Source of the DNA: Paracoccaceae bacterium
Lineage (GTDB): Bacteria > Pseudomonadota > Alphaproteobacteria > Rhodobacterales > Rhodobacteraceae
Length of the DNA stretch: 54,410 nucleotides
Direction of reading: 5' to 3'
Assembly (NCBI GenBank): GCA_007128135.1
Contig: SKYA01000073.1
Coordinates: 1-54,410, forward strand
Shown: positions 25,519 to 34,541 of the stretch, piece by piece
Position numbering within the stretch: the stretch's first letter is position 1
Layout of the letters: the number at the start of each line of letters is the position of its first letter
Translations under genes and position numbers: made by a program
The notes under the pieces: generated by a model
Databases searched by the model: none
What the model was told of the DNA's origin: nothing
What the model saw: the letters and a program-made list of their open reading frames with translations, nothing else

Positions 25519-25947
25519 ATGATGACGGACCGCAGACAGGTCCTTCGACTTGAATGTCTGGGCAAGCTCGATGACATCCGCTGCACCTTGCGCGAACTGG
25601 ACAGCTACCTGGCAGGATGCCCCATCCCCGCAGACTGGGTCGAGGACCTCAATCTCGTCCTCGCCGAGGTGATGACCAATATCGCGCGCCACGGCTACCC
25701 GAACGAACCTGGCAGGATCGCGCTGCAACTCATCCGGACCGAAAACTCGCTGGAATGCCATATCATCGACCAGGGCATTTCCTTCGACCCGTCCCTGCTG
25801 GGCCGGATTGCCCCGGACCCTCTGGACCTGCAGGAAGGTGGCTATGGCTGGTTCATCATTCGTAATCTGACACGGCAGATCAGCTATGAGCGTGCTGATG
25901 GCCACAATGTGCTGTGCTTCTCGATCCCGGTCCAGACTGTCAATTGA
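25519..25947 (+). CDS. RsbW-like anti-sigma factor serine kinase
   Basis: A 142-residue HATPase (GHKL) domain protein. The N box is LVLAEVMTNIARHGY (Glu50, Asn54, His58), G1 is DQGISFD (Asp84) and G2 is GGYGWFIIRNL (107-117). It should phosphorylate the STAS protein encoded just upstream and bind a sigma factor or other target in a partner switch. I favour the ATG at 25519, preceded by GGAAAGGGG, as in the STAS gene; an in-frame ATG at 25456 overlaps the STAS stop (ATGA) and would add 21 residues. No PP2C phosphatase or sigma gene is adjacent. Confidence 0.85.
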   Translation: MMTDRRQVLRLECLGKLDDIRCTLRELDSYLAGCPIPADWVEDLNLVLAEVMTNIARHGYPNEPGRIALQLIRTENSLECHIIDQGISFDPSLLGRIAPDPLDLQEGGYGWFIIRNLTRQISYERADGHNVLCFSIPVQTVN

Positions 25948-26031
25948 ACACGGGCACCCCCATGATCCGCTACCATGCCGCCCTGCCCCGGACTTCGCGG
26001 CGCAGAGGTGAGCCATCAAGGTCAGTGCGTG

Positions 26032-26358
26032 TCAGTTCAGCGCTATCTGGAGCGGATAGTGACCGTCGCGAAAATCGCCGAACAATTCCGCCAGATCCGG
26101 GTGTTCCACCGGCTCACCTGTGTCGTCCAGCACAAGGTTCTGCTCGGACACATAGGCGACATAGAAACTTTCTTCGTTCTCGGCCAGCAGGTGGTAGTAA
26201 GGCTGGTCCTTGCGCGGCCGGCTCTCTTCAGGGATAGCGCTATACCATTCCTCGGTATTGGCGAAAGCCGGATCGACGTCGAATATGACGCCACGGAAAG
26301 CGTGGCGCCGGTGCCGGACGACCTGTCCCAAATGATATTTTGCGAGGCGATTTTCCAT
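26032..26358 (-). CDS. hspQ: Heat shock protein HspQ
   Basis: A 108-residue small protein of the HspQ/YccV (hemimethylated-DNA-binding-like) family. It carries the conserved stretch KYHLGQVVRHRRHAFRGVI followed by DVDPAF, EEWYSAIPEESRP, KDQPYYHLLAEN and YVAYVSEQNL. In enterobacteria HspQ helps Lon degrade certain substrates and affects DnaA stability; the same role here is inferred. The start at 26358 fits the family N terminus. It converges with the RsbW-like gene. I found no convincing RpoH promoter in the 277 bp upstream, which hold no other gene I can support. Confidence 0.9.
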   Translation of the reverse strand: MENRLAKYHLGQVVRHRRHAFRGVIFDVDPAFANTEEWYSAIPEESRPRKDQPYYHLLAENEESFYVAYVSEQNLVLDDTGEPVEHPDLAELFGDFRDGHYPLQIALN

Positions 26359-26635
26359 GTCCTGTCCCTACTGCGACATTAACTCAGATGGAAGTGATAA
26401 GTCCATGGCATAGCCCTGCGATGCGGGAAACAATTTGTCGAGTTTGACTGAACAACACCGGGGTTTCGGCCGGTTCCCTTGGGGCCTTGTCGTGCAGGTG
26501 CGTTTGCGCGAGCATGCATGGAAGTTGCGTTGCACCCGGGGCACGGCATGATAGAACAGGGGCGGTATCAGCGCCGGAGCTTGCCTGAAAACCAGGCGCA
26601 GCATTCGGCCTTCGCGAATGGAGAGAGGAGTTCCC

Positions 26636-27808
26636 ATGACCAATGTCGTTATCGTTTCCGCGGCCCGTACCGCCGTCGGCTCGTTCGGAGGCGCTTTTGC
26701 CAACACACCGGCACATGACCTTGGCGCGGCAGTACTAAAGGCCGTGGTCGAACGTGCGGGCATTGACAAGGCCGATGTGTCCGAAACCATTCTCGGGCAG
26801 GTCCTGACCGCAGGCCAGGGCCAGAATCCGGCGCGTCAGGCGCATGTCAATGCGGGATTGCCCATCGAATCCGCTGCATGGTCTCTCAATCAGGTCTGCG
26901 GTTCCGGGTTGCGGGCCGTGGCGATCGGCGCACAGCATATCCAGCTTGGCGATGCGGCCATCGTCATCGCAGGCGGGCAGGAGAACATGACGCTCAGCCC
27001 GCATGCCGCGCATCTGCGCGCGGGTCAGAAGATGGGCGACATGAAGATGATCGACACGATGATCAAGGACGGCCTCTGGGATGCCTTCAACGGCTATCAC
27101 ATGGGCCAGACCGCCGAGAACGTGGCCGAGAAATGGCAGATCACCCGAGAGGAGCAGGACAGTTTCGCCGTCGCCAGTCAGAACAAGGCCGAGGCCGCAC
27201 AGAAGGCAGGCAGGTTTGCCGACGAGATCGCGCCCTTCACGGTCAAGACTCGCAAGGGCGATATCGTGGTCGATCAGGACGAATACATTCGCCACGGTGC
27301 CACGATGGAAGCCATGCAGAAACTGCGTCCGGCCTTTACCAGGGATGGCACGGTCACGGCGGCCAATGCGTCGGGTCTGAATGATGGCGCGGCAGCGGTG
27401 CTGCTGATGACGGCCGAGGAGGCTGAAAAGCGCGGTCTGACGCCACTTGCGCGTATCGCAAGCTACGCCACAGCGGGGCTTGATCCGTCGATCATGGGTG
27501 TCGGGCCGATCCATGCCAGCCGCAAGGCGCTGGCAAAGGCGGGCTGGAGGCCCGAGGACCTGGACCTTGTCGAGGCCAACGAGGCCTTCGCCGCGCAGGC
27601 CTGTGCTGTCAACAAGGACATGGGCTGGGATGTCGAGAAGGTCAATGTCAATGGCGGAGCGATTGCCATTGGCCACCCCATCGGGGCCTCGGGCTGCCGA
27701 ATCCTGAACACGCTGCTGTTCGAGATGCAGCGTCGCGATGCCAAGAAGGGTCTGGCAACGCTCTGCATCGGTGGCGGTATGGGTGTCGCCATGTGCCTCG
27801 AGCGCTGA
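26636..27808 (+). CDS. phaA: Acetyl-CoA acetyltransferase, PHB synthesis type
   Basis: PhaA condenses two acetyl-CoA to acetoacetyl-CoA, the first step to polyhydroxybutyrate. The 390-residue product has Cys88 ([13 protein letters not shown]), His347 ([13 protein letters not shown]) and Cys377 ([12 protein letters not shown]). The [15 protein letters not shown] and [20 protein letters not shown] segments are typical of biosynthetic thiolases. The start at 26636 is chosen for its GAGAGAGGAG site; six extra residues from 26618 are unlikely. phaB follows after 93 bp, which supports the PHB role. The polymerase phaC is not in the window. Confidence 0.95.
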   Translation: MTNVVIVSAARTAVGSFGGAFANTPAHDLGAAVLKAVVERAGIDKADVSETILGQVLTAGQGQNPARQAHVNAGLPIESAAWSLNQVCGSGLRAVAIGAQHIQLGDAAIVIAGGQENMTLSPHAAHLRAGQKMGDMKMIDTMIKDGLWDAFNGYHMGQTAENVAEKWQITREEQDSFAVASQNKAEAAQKAGRFADEIAPFTVKTRKGDIVVDQDEYIRHGATMEAMQKLRPAFTRDGTVTAANASGLNDGAAAVLLMTAEEAEKRGLTPLARIASYATAGLDPSIMGVGPIHASRKALAKAGWRPEDLDLVEANEAFAAQACAVNKDMGWDVEKVNVNGGAIAIGHPIGASGCRILNTLLFEMQRRDAKKGLATLCIGGGMGVAMCLER

Positions 27809-27814
27809 TGCGCA

Positions 27815-27845
27815 GTCACTTGCGCAATAATCTTGCGCAAGTGAC
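27815..27845. repeat. Perfect 13-bp inverted repeat between phaA and phaB
   Basis: GTCACTTGCGCAA (27815-27827) and TTGCGCAAGTGAC (27833-27845) are exact reverse complements around TAATC. It starts 6 bp after the phaA stop. There is no T-run, so it is either an mRNA-processing or attenuating hairpin, or a large operator for a dimeric regulator ahead of phaB. Confidence 0.55.
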
Positions 27846-27874
27846 CCGACTTATATAGCACTTGTTTCGCAACC

Positions 27875-27880
27875 TATAAT
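27875..27880 (+). promoter_or_regulatory. Possible -10 element upstream of phaB
   Basis: A consensus TATAAT stands 21 bp before the phaB ATG in an AT-rich patch. The best -35 at a fair distance is TTATAT (27851-27856, 18-bp spacing), which is poor. An internal promoter would give a leader of about 15 bases, still including the GGAGGGG site at 27889-27895. Confidence 0.3.
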
Positions 27881-27901
27881 TCCTGTCAGGAGGGGAACAG
27901 A

Positions 27902-28624
27902 ATGGCAAGAGTGGCATTGGTCACAGGAGGGTCGCGCGGCATCGGCGCCGCCATTTCACAGGCACTCAAGGCACAGGGCTGCACTGTCGCCGCGACTTAC
28001 GCGGGCAATGACGATGCGGCCGCCAAGTTCACGTCAGAGACCGGTATCAAGACATACAAGTGGAACGCCGCCGATTACGAGGCTTCCAAGGCCGGGATTG
28101 CAAAGGTCGAGGCCGAGCTCGGTCCGATCGACATCGTGGTGGCGAATGCGGGTATCACCCGCGATGCGCCCTTCCACAAGATGACACCCGAGCAGTGGAA
28201 AGAAGTCATCGACACCAACCTGACGGGCGTTTTCAACACCATCCATCCGGTCTGGCCCGGCATGCGCGAGCGCAAGTTCGGGCGCATTGTCGTGATTTCC
28301 TCGATCAACGGGCAGAAAGGTCAGTTCGGTCAGGTGAACTACGCCGCCACAAAGGCTGGTGATCTGGGTGTCGTCAAGAGCCTTGCGCAGGAAGGTGCAC
28401 GTTTCAACATCACCGCGAATGCGGTCTGCCCAGGCTATATCGCGACCGAGATGGTGATGGCCGTACCGGAAAAGGTGCGCGAATCGATCATCGGCCAGAT
28501 CCCGGCCGGACGTCTGGGTGAACCCGAGGAGATTGCGCGCTGCGTGGCGTTTCTGGTCGCGGATGAGGCGGGCTTCATCAACGGCTCGACCATCAGCGCG
28601 AACGGGGCGCAGTTCTTCGTCTGA
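27902..28624 (+). CDS. phaB: Acetoacetyl-CoA reductase
   Basis: PhaB is a short-chain dehydrogenase that reduces acetoacetyl-CoA to (R)-3-hydroxybutyryl-CoA with NADPH. The 240-residue product has the TGGSRGIG cofactor loop (8-15), NAG at 82-84 and the catalytic set Asn106, Ser134 (VISSINGQKGQFGQ), Tyr147 and Lys151. The GQKGQFGQVNYAATKAG stretch is characteristic of PhaB. Its position after phaA and the strong GGAGGGG before the ATG support a PHB operon. A bidirectional terminator follows. Confidence 0.95.
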   Translation: MARVALVTGGSRGIGAAISQALKAQGCTVAATYAGNDDAAAKFTSETGIKTYKWNAADYEASKAGIAKVEAELGPIDIVVANAGITRDAPFHKMTPEQWKEVIDTNLTGVFNTIHPVWPGMRERKFGRIVVISSINGQKGQFGQVNYAATKAGDLGVVKSLAQEGARFNITANAVCPGYIATEMVMAVPEKVRESIIGQIPAGRLGEPEEIARCVAFLVADEAGFINGSTISANGAQFFV

Positions 28625-28714
28625 AGACACCGCCGGATTGTCGGCGCGCTCCTTTCGCACTCGTGCAGGGAGGGCGGCGATGAAGCCCCGATTCTACTGA
28701 CGCAGGAAAAACAG

Positions 28715-28739
28715 AACGGCCCGCTTTTGGCGGGCCGTT
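28715..28739. terminator. Bidirectional terminator between phaB and the DUF465 gene
   Basis: AACGGCCCGC (28715-28724) and GCGGGCCGTT (28730-28739) form a perfect 10-bp stem with loop TTTTG. The stem's own TT end serves plus-strand transcripts, and AAAAA just upstream (28707-28711) gives a T-run for minus-strand transcripts. It ends both converging genes. Confidence 0.65.
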
Positions 28740-28761
28740 TGACATTGTGGGGAAAGAGCGA

Positions 28762-28929
28762 TCAGGTGTGGGAGAGACGCTCGATTTCCTCCTTCAGGCG
28801 AAGTTTCTGCTTCTTGAGTTCAGAGATTTGAAGGTCGTCAATCCCGGGGCTTCGCTGGGCCATCTCGACCTGTTCAGAGAGATGTTCGTGTTTCCGGCGG
28901 AGTTCAGCAATATGGGAACTCAATGACAT
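28762..28929 (-). CDS. DUF465 (YdcH-like) small coiled-coil protein
   Basis: A 55-residue protein, almost all alpha-helix, with alternating charged and hydrophobic residues: SSHIAELRRKHEHLSEQVE, then DLQISELKKQKLRLKEEIERL. This matches the small YdcH/DUF465 family, whose function is unknown. The start at 28929 has a good GGAGG on the minus strand; upstream in-frame residues to 29010 do not fit the family. The 122 bp upstream hold no gene I can support. Confidence 0.85.
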   Translation of the reverse strand: MSLSSHIAELRRKHEHLSEQVEMAQRSPGIDDLQISELKKQKLRLKEEIERLSHT

Positions 28930-29051
28930 TAAAGGTCCTCCTGCTCTGATTTGGGTACCCTGATTGCACCACAGCGTCACGCATCTGTCACCAAAAAACG
29001 GTGTGACCAACTGTCATATGCGCCGAAATCTGCTGGCATGGTCAGCAACAG

Positions 29052-30341
29052 TTAAACAATGACGCGCTGCGCCTCCTGATCGGTGACCCCGAAGACACGC
29101 TTGTAACGTGCAACCTCTTCAGCCGGGCCCATTGCCTTGTTCGGATTGTCCGACAACTTCACCGTGGGTCTGCCATTGGCGGAGACTGCCTTGCAGACCA
29201 GACTGAAAGGCGCGAGGCCATCGTCAGGGGCCAGACCCCTGAAATCATTTGTCAAAAGCGTGCCCCAACCGAAACTGGCCCTGACCCGTCCGGCAAATCG
29301 GGCATGCAGCGACTCGATCCTGTCCACATCCAGCCCGTCCGAGAAGATCACCAGTTTCTTCCGCGGATCCTGCCCGCGTGACTGCCACCAGCGAATCGCC
29401 GTCTCGGCCCCTTTGGCCGGATCGCCCGAATCGATACGGATGCCGGTCCAGTCCGACAGCCAGTCAGGCGCGCGTTCGAGAAACCCCTCGGTGCCGAAAG
29501 TGTCGGGCAGGATGATGCGCAGATTCCCCGAATGCTCGGCCTGCCAGTCGGCCAGCACCTGATAGGGGGCCTGGGCAAGTGCCGCATCGGAGCTTGCCAG
29601 TGCGGCATAGACCATCGGCAGTTCATGCGCATTCGTCCCGATCGCCTCGACTTCACGCCGCATGGCGATCAGGCAGTTCGACGTTCCGGCAAAGCGGTCG
29701 CCCAGCCCCTCCATCATGGCCTGCACGCACCAGTCCTGCCACAGGAAGGAATGCCGTCTGCGCGTGCCGAAATCGGCGATGCGCAATTCCTCGAGCTTCT
29801 GCAACCGCTCGATCTTTTCCCAGACTCGGGTCATCGCGCGGGCATAGAGCACCTGCAACTCGAAGCGCTTCATCCGGCCAAGTACAGCGCGCGAGCGCAG
29901 TTCCATCAGCACGGCCAGCGAAGGAATCTCCCAGAGCATCACCTCTGGCCAGGACCCTTCGAAGGTCAGTTCATACTGATCGCCAACGCGCTCCAGATGA
30001 TATGGTGGCAAGCGGAAGCTCTCGAACCACTCCATGAAATCGGGGCGAAACATCTGGCGGATGCCGTAAAAGGTGTTGCCGCGCAGAAAGGTCGACTCGC
30101 CCCGCGAGAGCGAGAGTCCGCGGATATGGTCAAGCTGTTCACGCAACTCGCCCTCGTCGATCAGACGAGCAAGCGGCACATGGGCGGCACGGTTGATAAG
30201 GCTGAAGGCGACCTTTGTATGGCGGCGATTGACAAAGACCGACTGACACATCAGCAGCTTGTAGAAATCATTGTCGATCAGTGACCGCACGATAGGGTCG
30301 AGTTTCCAGCGGTGGTTATAGACGCGGGTCGCAATATCCAT
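29052..30341 (-). CDS. pncB: Nicotinate phosphoribosyltransferase
   Basis: PncB joins nicotinate to PRPP in an ATP-stimulated reaction, giving nicotinate mononucleotide in NAD salvage. The 429-residue product has [20 protein letters not shown] at the N terminus, the catalytic/substrate region [16 protein letters not shown] (about residues 193-208), [18 protein letters not shown](N)[29 protein letters not shown] and SDGLDVDRI. The length and order match the family. It starts 3 bp after the pncA stop, so the two salvage steps are co-transcribed. Confidence 0.96.
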   Translation of the reverse strand: MDIATRVYNHRWKLDPIVRSLIDNDFYKLLMCQSVFVNRRHTKVAFSLINRAAHVPLARLIDEGELREQLDHIRGLSLSRGESTFLRGNTFYGIRQMFRPDFMEWFESFRLPPYHLERVGDQYELTFEGSWPEVMLWEIPSLAVLMELRSRAVLGRMKRFELQVLYARAMTRVWEKIERLQKLEELRIADFGTRRRHSFLWQDWCVQAMMEGLGDRFAGTSNCLIAMRREVEAIGTNAHELPMVYAALASSDAALAQAPYQVLADWQAEHSGNLRIILPDTFGTEGFLERAPDWLSDWTGIRIDSGDPAKGAETAIRWWQSRGQDPRKKLVIFSDGLDVDRIESLHARFAGRVRASFGWGTLLTNDFRGLAPDDGLAPFSLVCKAVSANGRPTVKLSDNPNKAMGPAEEVARYKRVFGVTDQEAQRVIV

Positions 30342-30344
30342 GAT

Positions 30345-30941
30345 TCAGAGAACCGCAATGCCTGCAGCACGCATGTCCTTGAGCGCTCGTGTCATGGAGC
30401 CGTCAAGGTCGATTCCTCGGCACAGTCCGGTCAGCACCCGGACCTCGAAGCCGAGCCGCGCAGCATCGAGCGCGGACCAGGCCACGCAGAAATCGGTAGC
30501 GAGGCCGACGAATTCGAGCGAGGTCAGTTCGCGCGTGCGCAGATAGCCCTCAAGCCCGGTGGGCGTGCGCTGGTCGTTCTCGAAGAAGGCCGAATAGCTG
30601 TCGATAGCGCGCCGGAATCCCTTGCGCAGGATCAGATCGGCGCGCGTGGTGTCGAGCCCGGCATGAAACGCCGCGCCATGACTGCCCTGCACGCAATGGT
30701 CGGGCCAGAGCACCTGCGGGCCATAGGCGGCCTCGATTACCTCCATGGGCGCGCGCCCTGCATGCTGGCTGGCGAAGGAGGCGTGGTCGGCCGGGTGCCA
30801 GTCCTGCGTGAGGATCACGGCCTCTGCTTCGGCCATGCGGGCGTTGATGCCCGCCACGATCTCGTCACCCCCGGCTACGGCAAGCGCGCCAGCGGGGCAG
30901 AAATCATTCTGCATGTCGATCACGATCAGCGCATGGGTCAT
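30345..30941 (-). CDS. pncA: Nicotinamidase
   Basis: PncA hydrolyses nicotinamide to nicotinate, feeding PncB. The 198-residue product has the catalytic Asp9 ([16 protein letters not shown]), Lys107 (LRKGF) and Cys152 ([10 protein letters not shown]), and likely metal ligands Asp47, His49 and His53 ([12 protein letters not shown]). It is the first gene of the pncA-pncB operon and is divergent from trhO across 99 bp that contain a 12-bp direct repeat. Confidence 0.95.
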   Translation of the reverse strand: MTHALIVIDMQNDFCPAGALAVAGGDEIVAGINARMAEAEAVILTQDWHPADHASFASQHAGRAPMEVIEAAYGPQVLWPDHCVQGSHGAAFHAGLDTTRADLILRKGFRRAIDSYSAFFENDQRTPTGLEGYLRTRELTSLEFVGLATDFCVAWSALDAARLGFEVRVLTGLCRGIDLDGSMTRALKDMRAAGIAVL

Positions 30942-30974
30942 GGTCTGGCACTCCTTCAGGGCGAATGGCTAAGC

Positions 30975-31015
30975 CTTGCGCGCGGCTGCGTCAATGCGGA
31001 TGGCTTGCGCGCGGC
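30975..31015. repeat. 12-bp direct repeat in the pncA-trhO divergent region
   Basis: CTTGCGCGCGGC occurs at 30975-30986 and again at 31004-31015, 29 bp apart start to start, between the two divergent genes. It could be a pair of regulator sites, but the sequence is simple G/C alternation and may be chance. Confidence 0.3.
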
Positions 31016-31040
31016 GTCGCGACTTCGTAAATGCTATCGC

Positions 31041-31958
31041 ATGCTGACCGTTGCCGCACTTTATCAGTTCACTCGCTTTGACGACCCTGCCGCGCTGCGC
31101 GGTCCGCTTCTGGCGCTGACCGAGGCGCATGGTGTGAAAGGGTCTTTGCTGCTTGCCTGCGAGGGGATCAACGGAACGATTGCGGGCACACGCTCGGGGA
31201 TTGATGCGGTGCTCGCTCATATTCGCGCCCTGCCGGGCTGTGCTGGCCTGGAATGGAAGGAAAGCCCGGCCCGGACCATGCCATTCGGTCGCATGAAGGT
31301 GCGGCTGAAACGCGAGATCGTTACCATGGGCCAGCCCGATGTCGATCCGCGCGCCGGTACCGGGCATTACGTCGCGCCCGCCGACTGGAACGCGCTTATT
31401 TCCGCCCCCGATGTGGCCGTGATCGACACGCGCAATGATTACGAGGTCGCGATCGGCAGCTTTGATGGGGCGATCGACCCCGGGACCAGCAGCTTCCGCG
31501 AGTTTCCCGATTGGTGGCAGGCGAACAGGCACCGCTTTCACAACAAGCGGATCGCCATGTTCTGCACTGGCGGCATCCGCTGCGAGAAATCGACGAATTA
31601 CCTGCTCTCGCAGGGGTTCAAGGAGGTCTATCACCTGAAGGGCGGTATCCTGCAATATCTTGAAGAAGTGTTGCCCGAGCACAGTATGTGGCGGGGGGCA
31701 TGTTTCGTCTTTGATCAGCGTGTATCGGTAGAACACGGACTGAAGCCAGGCGCGCATTTGATGTGCCACGCCTGCCGCCGTCCACTCAGGCCCGAGGACA
31801 CGCAACGCCCCGATTACGAGGAGGGCGTGCAATGCCGTCATTGCGTGGACGAGTTCACGCCCGAGCGCCGCGCGGCCTTTCGCGAGCGCCAGCGCCAGAT
31901 CCGGCTTGCGCAGGTGCGCGGGGCGCGTCACCTCGGAGCGCAAGGAGATGTCTGCTAG
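31041..31958 (+). CDS. trhO: tRNA uridine(34) hydroxylase (rhodanese family, YceA type)
   Basis: TrhO makes 5-hydroxyuridine at tRNA position 34 using oxygen. The 305-residue product has the YceA N-terminal domain ([22 protein letters not shown]), the linker [10 protein letters not shown], a rhodanese domain with [20 protein letters not shown], and the active-site loop [11 protein letters not shown] with Cys175. Conserved C-terminal cysteines follow ([13 protein letters not shown]). The ATG at 31041 is the start of the domain; the frame stays open upstream to 30312 only as an antisense shadow of pncA. Confidence 0.93.
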   Translation: MLTVAALYQFTRFDDPAALRGPLLALTEAHGVKGSLLLACEGINGTIAGTRSGIDAVLAHIRALPGCAGLEWKESPARTMPFGRMKVRLKREIVTMGQPDVDPRAGTGHYVAPADWNALISAPDVAVIDTRNDYEVAIGSFDGAIDPGTSSFREFPDWWQANRHRFHNKRIAMFCTGGIRCEKSTNYLLSQGFKEVYHLKGGILQYLEEVLPEHSMWRGACFVFDQRVSVEHGLKPGAHLMCHACRRPLRPEDTQRPDYEEGVQCRHCVDEFTPERRAAFRERQRQIRLAQVRGARHLGAQGDVC

Positions 31959-31974
31959 GATACCTCTGGTGTTT

Positions 31975-31992
31975 CCGACTTGCCCCAGTCGG
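31975..31992 (+). terminator. Possible weak terminator after trhO
   Basis: CCGACT (31975-31980) and AGTCGG (31987-31992) form a 6-bp stem with loop TGCCCC, 16 bp after the trhO stop. No T-run follows. Confidence 0.3.
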
Positions 31993-32124
31993 CATGGCGC
32001 ACTTGGGCAGTTGTGCAACTGATGCTTGACACGATCAGACCCGGAGGCCATCGATACCAAGGGCACAGATTGGGGCCGCGAAGTTTGGTTTCCACCACGG
32101 ATTGTATTTTTAGGCAGGTGCAGG

Positions 32125-33705
32125 GTGAAGACAGCAGGTAAGGGCTCGACCGTCGGAATTGTCATTCGAACGAAGGACCGTCCGTTCTTCGTGCTGCGCG
32201 CGCTTGGCTCCGTGGCTGCACAGGTGTTTCGGGACTGGCAGATCATGCTCGTCAATGACGGTGGCGATGCGGCCGAACTGGATGCGGCCATTGCCGGTGC
32301 CGACTTGCCGCAAGCGCTCATGGACAAGCTGACGCGTCTGCATCTCGACCCCGGCGTGGGGCGCTCGGCAGCGTTCAACCGCGGGGCGCAGGCGCTAAAG
32401 ACCGAGTTTGTCACCTGTCTGGATGACGATGATACATGGGCCCCTGAATTCCTGTCGGCTCTCGTCGGCTTCTATCGCGAAACCGCAGCACAAGTTCCGG
32501 AACTTGGCGGAGTTCTGGCGCGCGTCACTGCCCTGCGTGAGGAACTGACCGAGACGCCGGAGGGTTACGAGATCAAGATCATAGGCGAGGACAACCTGCC
32601 CCCGGCGTTCCGTCGGTCCGAGTTCTTCATCAATCCGCTGGCCTATGCCTGCTATCGGCAGGATCTCTATCCGGTGCAATGGATGTTGCGCCGCGAGGCC
32701 GTGCTCGAGGTGGGCGGTTTCCCCGAGGTCTTTGACGTCATGGAGGATCGCGCCTTCATGAACCGGTTCCTGATGCGCTACCGTCTGGCGCTGCTTGATC
32801 GTCCGCTGGCCTTTCACCATCGCCGCGTGAATCGCTCCACCGACAAGCAGCGCAGTGTCCTGCTCAACACGCTCGACAACCCCTCCTATGACTGGCGACT
32901 GTTTGCGGATCTGGCGCGACCCGGTTTCGATCTGGCAAAGCGTGCGACAGAGGCGCAATTGCTGCGCAGCGTCGCGGCCGATCTGCTGGCCGAGGTGAAT
33001 TACGAGACCAGCGCGATCTGGCAGAAGGTGCATGGCGAGATGCGCACGCTTGTCACAAGGCTGGATGCAGACAAGGCCGAGCTTCTGTCCCAGATCTCGG
33101 CACAGGCGGAACGTGCCGCCACTGTCGATGCACGCGCGCAGAGGGAGGCTCCGGAAGAACCCGAGGCCCCGGAACTGAGTGTCGCGCCAGAGAAGGTGGC
33201 GTATGATCTCTGGCGCCTGTTCGAGGCGCATGAGCATGCCCAGCATGTTGCACCCGGTGTGCGTTTTGCCGAAAGGCTGGAACTGTCGCGCAGTGCTTCG
33301 CAGCAGGGGTTGCTGCTTCATGTGTCACCTGCGCTGCGCCGTTTCGAGTTGCAGATCCCCGAGACCCGTGACTGGTGCGCGGTCGAACTGGCGCTGGACG
33401 GGCTGGCGCTTCCCGGTGGTGGCTTGCGCTGTCATGTGCAGATCTGGTCGCCAGAGGGTTATCTGTTCGAGAGCGCGCTCACCCATTTCGACCCCACACC
33501 CGAGGACGCCACGCGTCACAGGCTGGATGGTTTCCAGGTTCATGCCTGCCATGCCGGTCTGGCCAGTATCATCACGCGGGATATCGAGGCGGGCTGGCTG
33601 GAACGCGTCAAGCGACCGAAACTCTCGATCATCCTGCCGCGTTACGCACAGAATTTCCGGTTTGTTTGCAAAAATATGGTAATCGAGCATCTCGCAAGCG
33701 TTTGA
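32125..33705 (+). CDS. Family 2 glycosyltransferase with long C-terminal region
   Basis: A 526-residue cytoplasmic enzyme. The N-terminal GT-A domain (about residues 10-250) has VGIVIRTKDRPFFVLRAL, IMLVNDGGD, GVGRSAAFNRGAQ and the metal/nucleotide-sugar site CLDDDDTW (Asp100-103), with a later EVGGFPEVFDVMEDRAFMNRF typical of GT2. A helical, coiled-coil-like stretch (about residues 310-365) follows, and then a C-terminal part (about 370-526) that I do not recognise. I chose the GTG at 32125, just before the domain and with AGGTGCAGG upstream; a TTG at 32026 would add 33 unrelated residues. It probably builds a surface polysaccharide or glycan with the genes downstream. Confidence 0.82.
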   Translation: MKTAGKGSTVGIVIRTKDRPFFVLRALGSVAAQVFRDWQIMLVNDGGDAAELDAAIAGADLPQALMDKLTRLHLDPGVGRSAAFNRGAQALKTEFVTCLDDDDTWAPEFLSALVGFYRETAAQVPELGGVLARVTALREELTETPEGYEIKIIGEDNLPPAFRRSEFFINPLAYACYRQDLYPVQWMLRREAVLEVGGFPEVFDVMEDRAFMNRFLMRYRLALLDRPLAFHHRRVNRSTDKQRSVLLNTLDNPSYDWRLFADLARPGFDLAKRATEAQLLRSVAADLLAEVNYETSAIWQKVHGEMRTLVTRLDADKAELLSQISAQAERAATVDARAQREAPEEPEAPELSVAPEKVAYDLWRLFEAHEHAQHVAPGVRFAERLELSRSASQQGLLLHVSPALRRFELQIPETRDWCAVELALDGLALPGGGLRCHVQIWSPEGYLFESALTHFDPTPEDATRHRLDGFQVHACHAGLASIITRDIEAGWLERVKRPKLSIILPRYAQNFRFVCKNMVIEHLASV

Positions 33706-33758
33706 CAGCCCAGATATACCCGCATAGCGTGCGGGGAGAGGTTCACACAGGTGTCACA

Positions 33759-34541
33759 ATGGCTCTGTCAGTGATGGGCGAATTTGCGCTGTCCGGGGAC
33801 CGCGGGATTGATGTGTTCCGCCGTATCGATGACGAAAGGCACCGTCGCCATCGCTACGAATGCATCGCAACGGTCATGCCCGAAACCGATAGTGTCGAGG
33901 GCTTCTCGTCCTATGCAAGGCAGAACCCTGACAAGATGCGCCACGCGGCACGTGCATTCATCGGCAACGGTTTTCTGAGCCAGCCGATCTGCCTTGGCGT
34001 TCCGTCCAGCTATCCTAAGGCCGGCGCCGCAGAGTCGACCCTGCAACTGTTCCTGTATATTGACTTCTTCCGGTCATGGCACATCGCCGATCAGGAGATC
34101 GCGCGCGTCGAGCGGACGATGGCCGAAGCGCGCCCGCTGCGCCCCGTCGATGTGTCGCGGGTGCTGAAGCTTCTGCTGGATTTCAACCGCCTGAAGCGCG
34201 CCGCACCCTTTATCCAGGCAGTCTGGCCTGTGTTGATTCAGGCCGCTGCGCAGCGGGTCGATGACCGCTGGCAGAACAACGGCTTTGCGCTGCGCATCGT
34301 AGGCGATCTGCAGCGCCGCTCTGGCCATCCTGACAGGGCGCTCGCGGCCTATGAGGGTGCGCTTTCCCTTGGCATGAATCCCCATCGCTGCGGTCTGGCC
34401 ATCCAGGCCGCGCATGAAGCCGGCAATGTCGATGCGGTGCGTCGGCACCTGACCGCCTTTGAAGAGCACTGGCCCCTGCCCGAGACTCTCTCCGGTATCA
34501 AGGCCGCAAACGAGACGACAACCATCGGAGGCCCGAATTGA
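33759..34541 (+). CDS. Hypothetical protein in the glycan cluster, possible TPR-like fold
   Basis: A 260-residue soluble protein I cannot assign. It starts MALSVMGEFALSGDRGID and is mostly alpha-helical. The segment from about residue 130 to 240 (RVLKLLLDFNRLKRAAPFI, RIVGDLQRRSGHPDRALAAY, LAIQAAHEAGNVDAVRRHL) has the spacing and Ala/Gly pattern of helical repeats like TPR. There is no signal peptide or membrane helix. Its last bases overlap the TTG start of the sulfotransferase gene, so it is translationally coupled to it and probably serves the same glycan pathway. The ATG at 33759 follows a GGGGAGAGG somewhat far upstream. Confidence 0.7.
   Translation: MALSVMGEFALSGDRGIDVFRRIDDERHRRHRYECIATVMPETDSVEGFSSYARQNPDKMRHAARAFIGNGFLSQPICLGVPSSYPKAGAAESTLQLFLYIDFFRSWHIADQEIARVERTMAEARPLRPVDVSRVLKLLLDFNRLKRAAPFIQAVWPVLIQAAAQRVDDRWQNNGFALRIVGDLQRRSGHPDRALAAYEGALSLGMNPHRCGLAIQAAHEAGNVDAVRRHLTAFEEHWPLPETLSGIKAANETTTIGGPN

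Noticed and set aside
26416-26426. CTGC-GAT-GCGG as a PhaR-type site ahead of phaA
   Set aside because: One arm is mismatched to the CTGC...GCAG pattern, it lies over 200 bp from phaA, and it stands alone.
26368-26790. 140-residue minus-strand frame between hspQ and phaA
   Set aside because: It overlaps the phaA start, has biased composition and no family pattern or good ribosome site.
32026-32124. Upstream TTG start extending the GT2 protein by 33 residues
   Set aside because: The added residues do not fit the family, and the GTG at 32125 has a better ribosome site. The TTGACA at this TTG also lacks a suitable -10.
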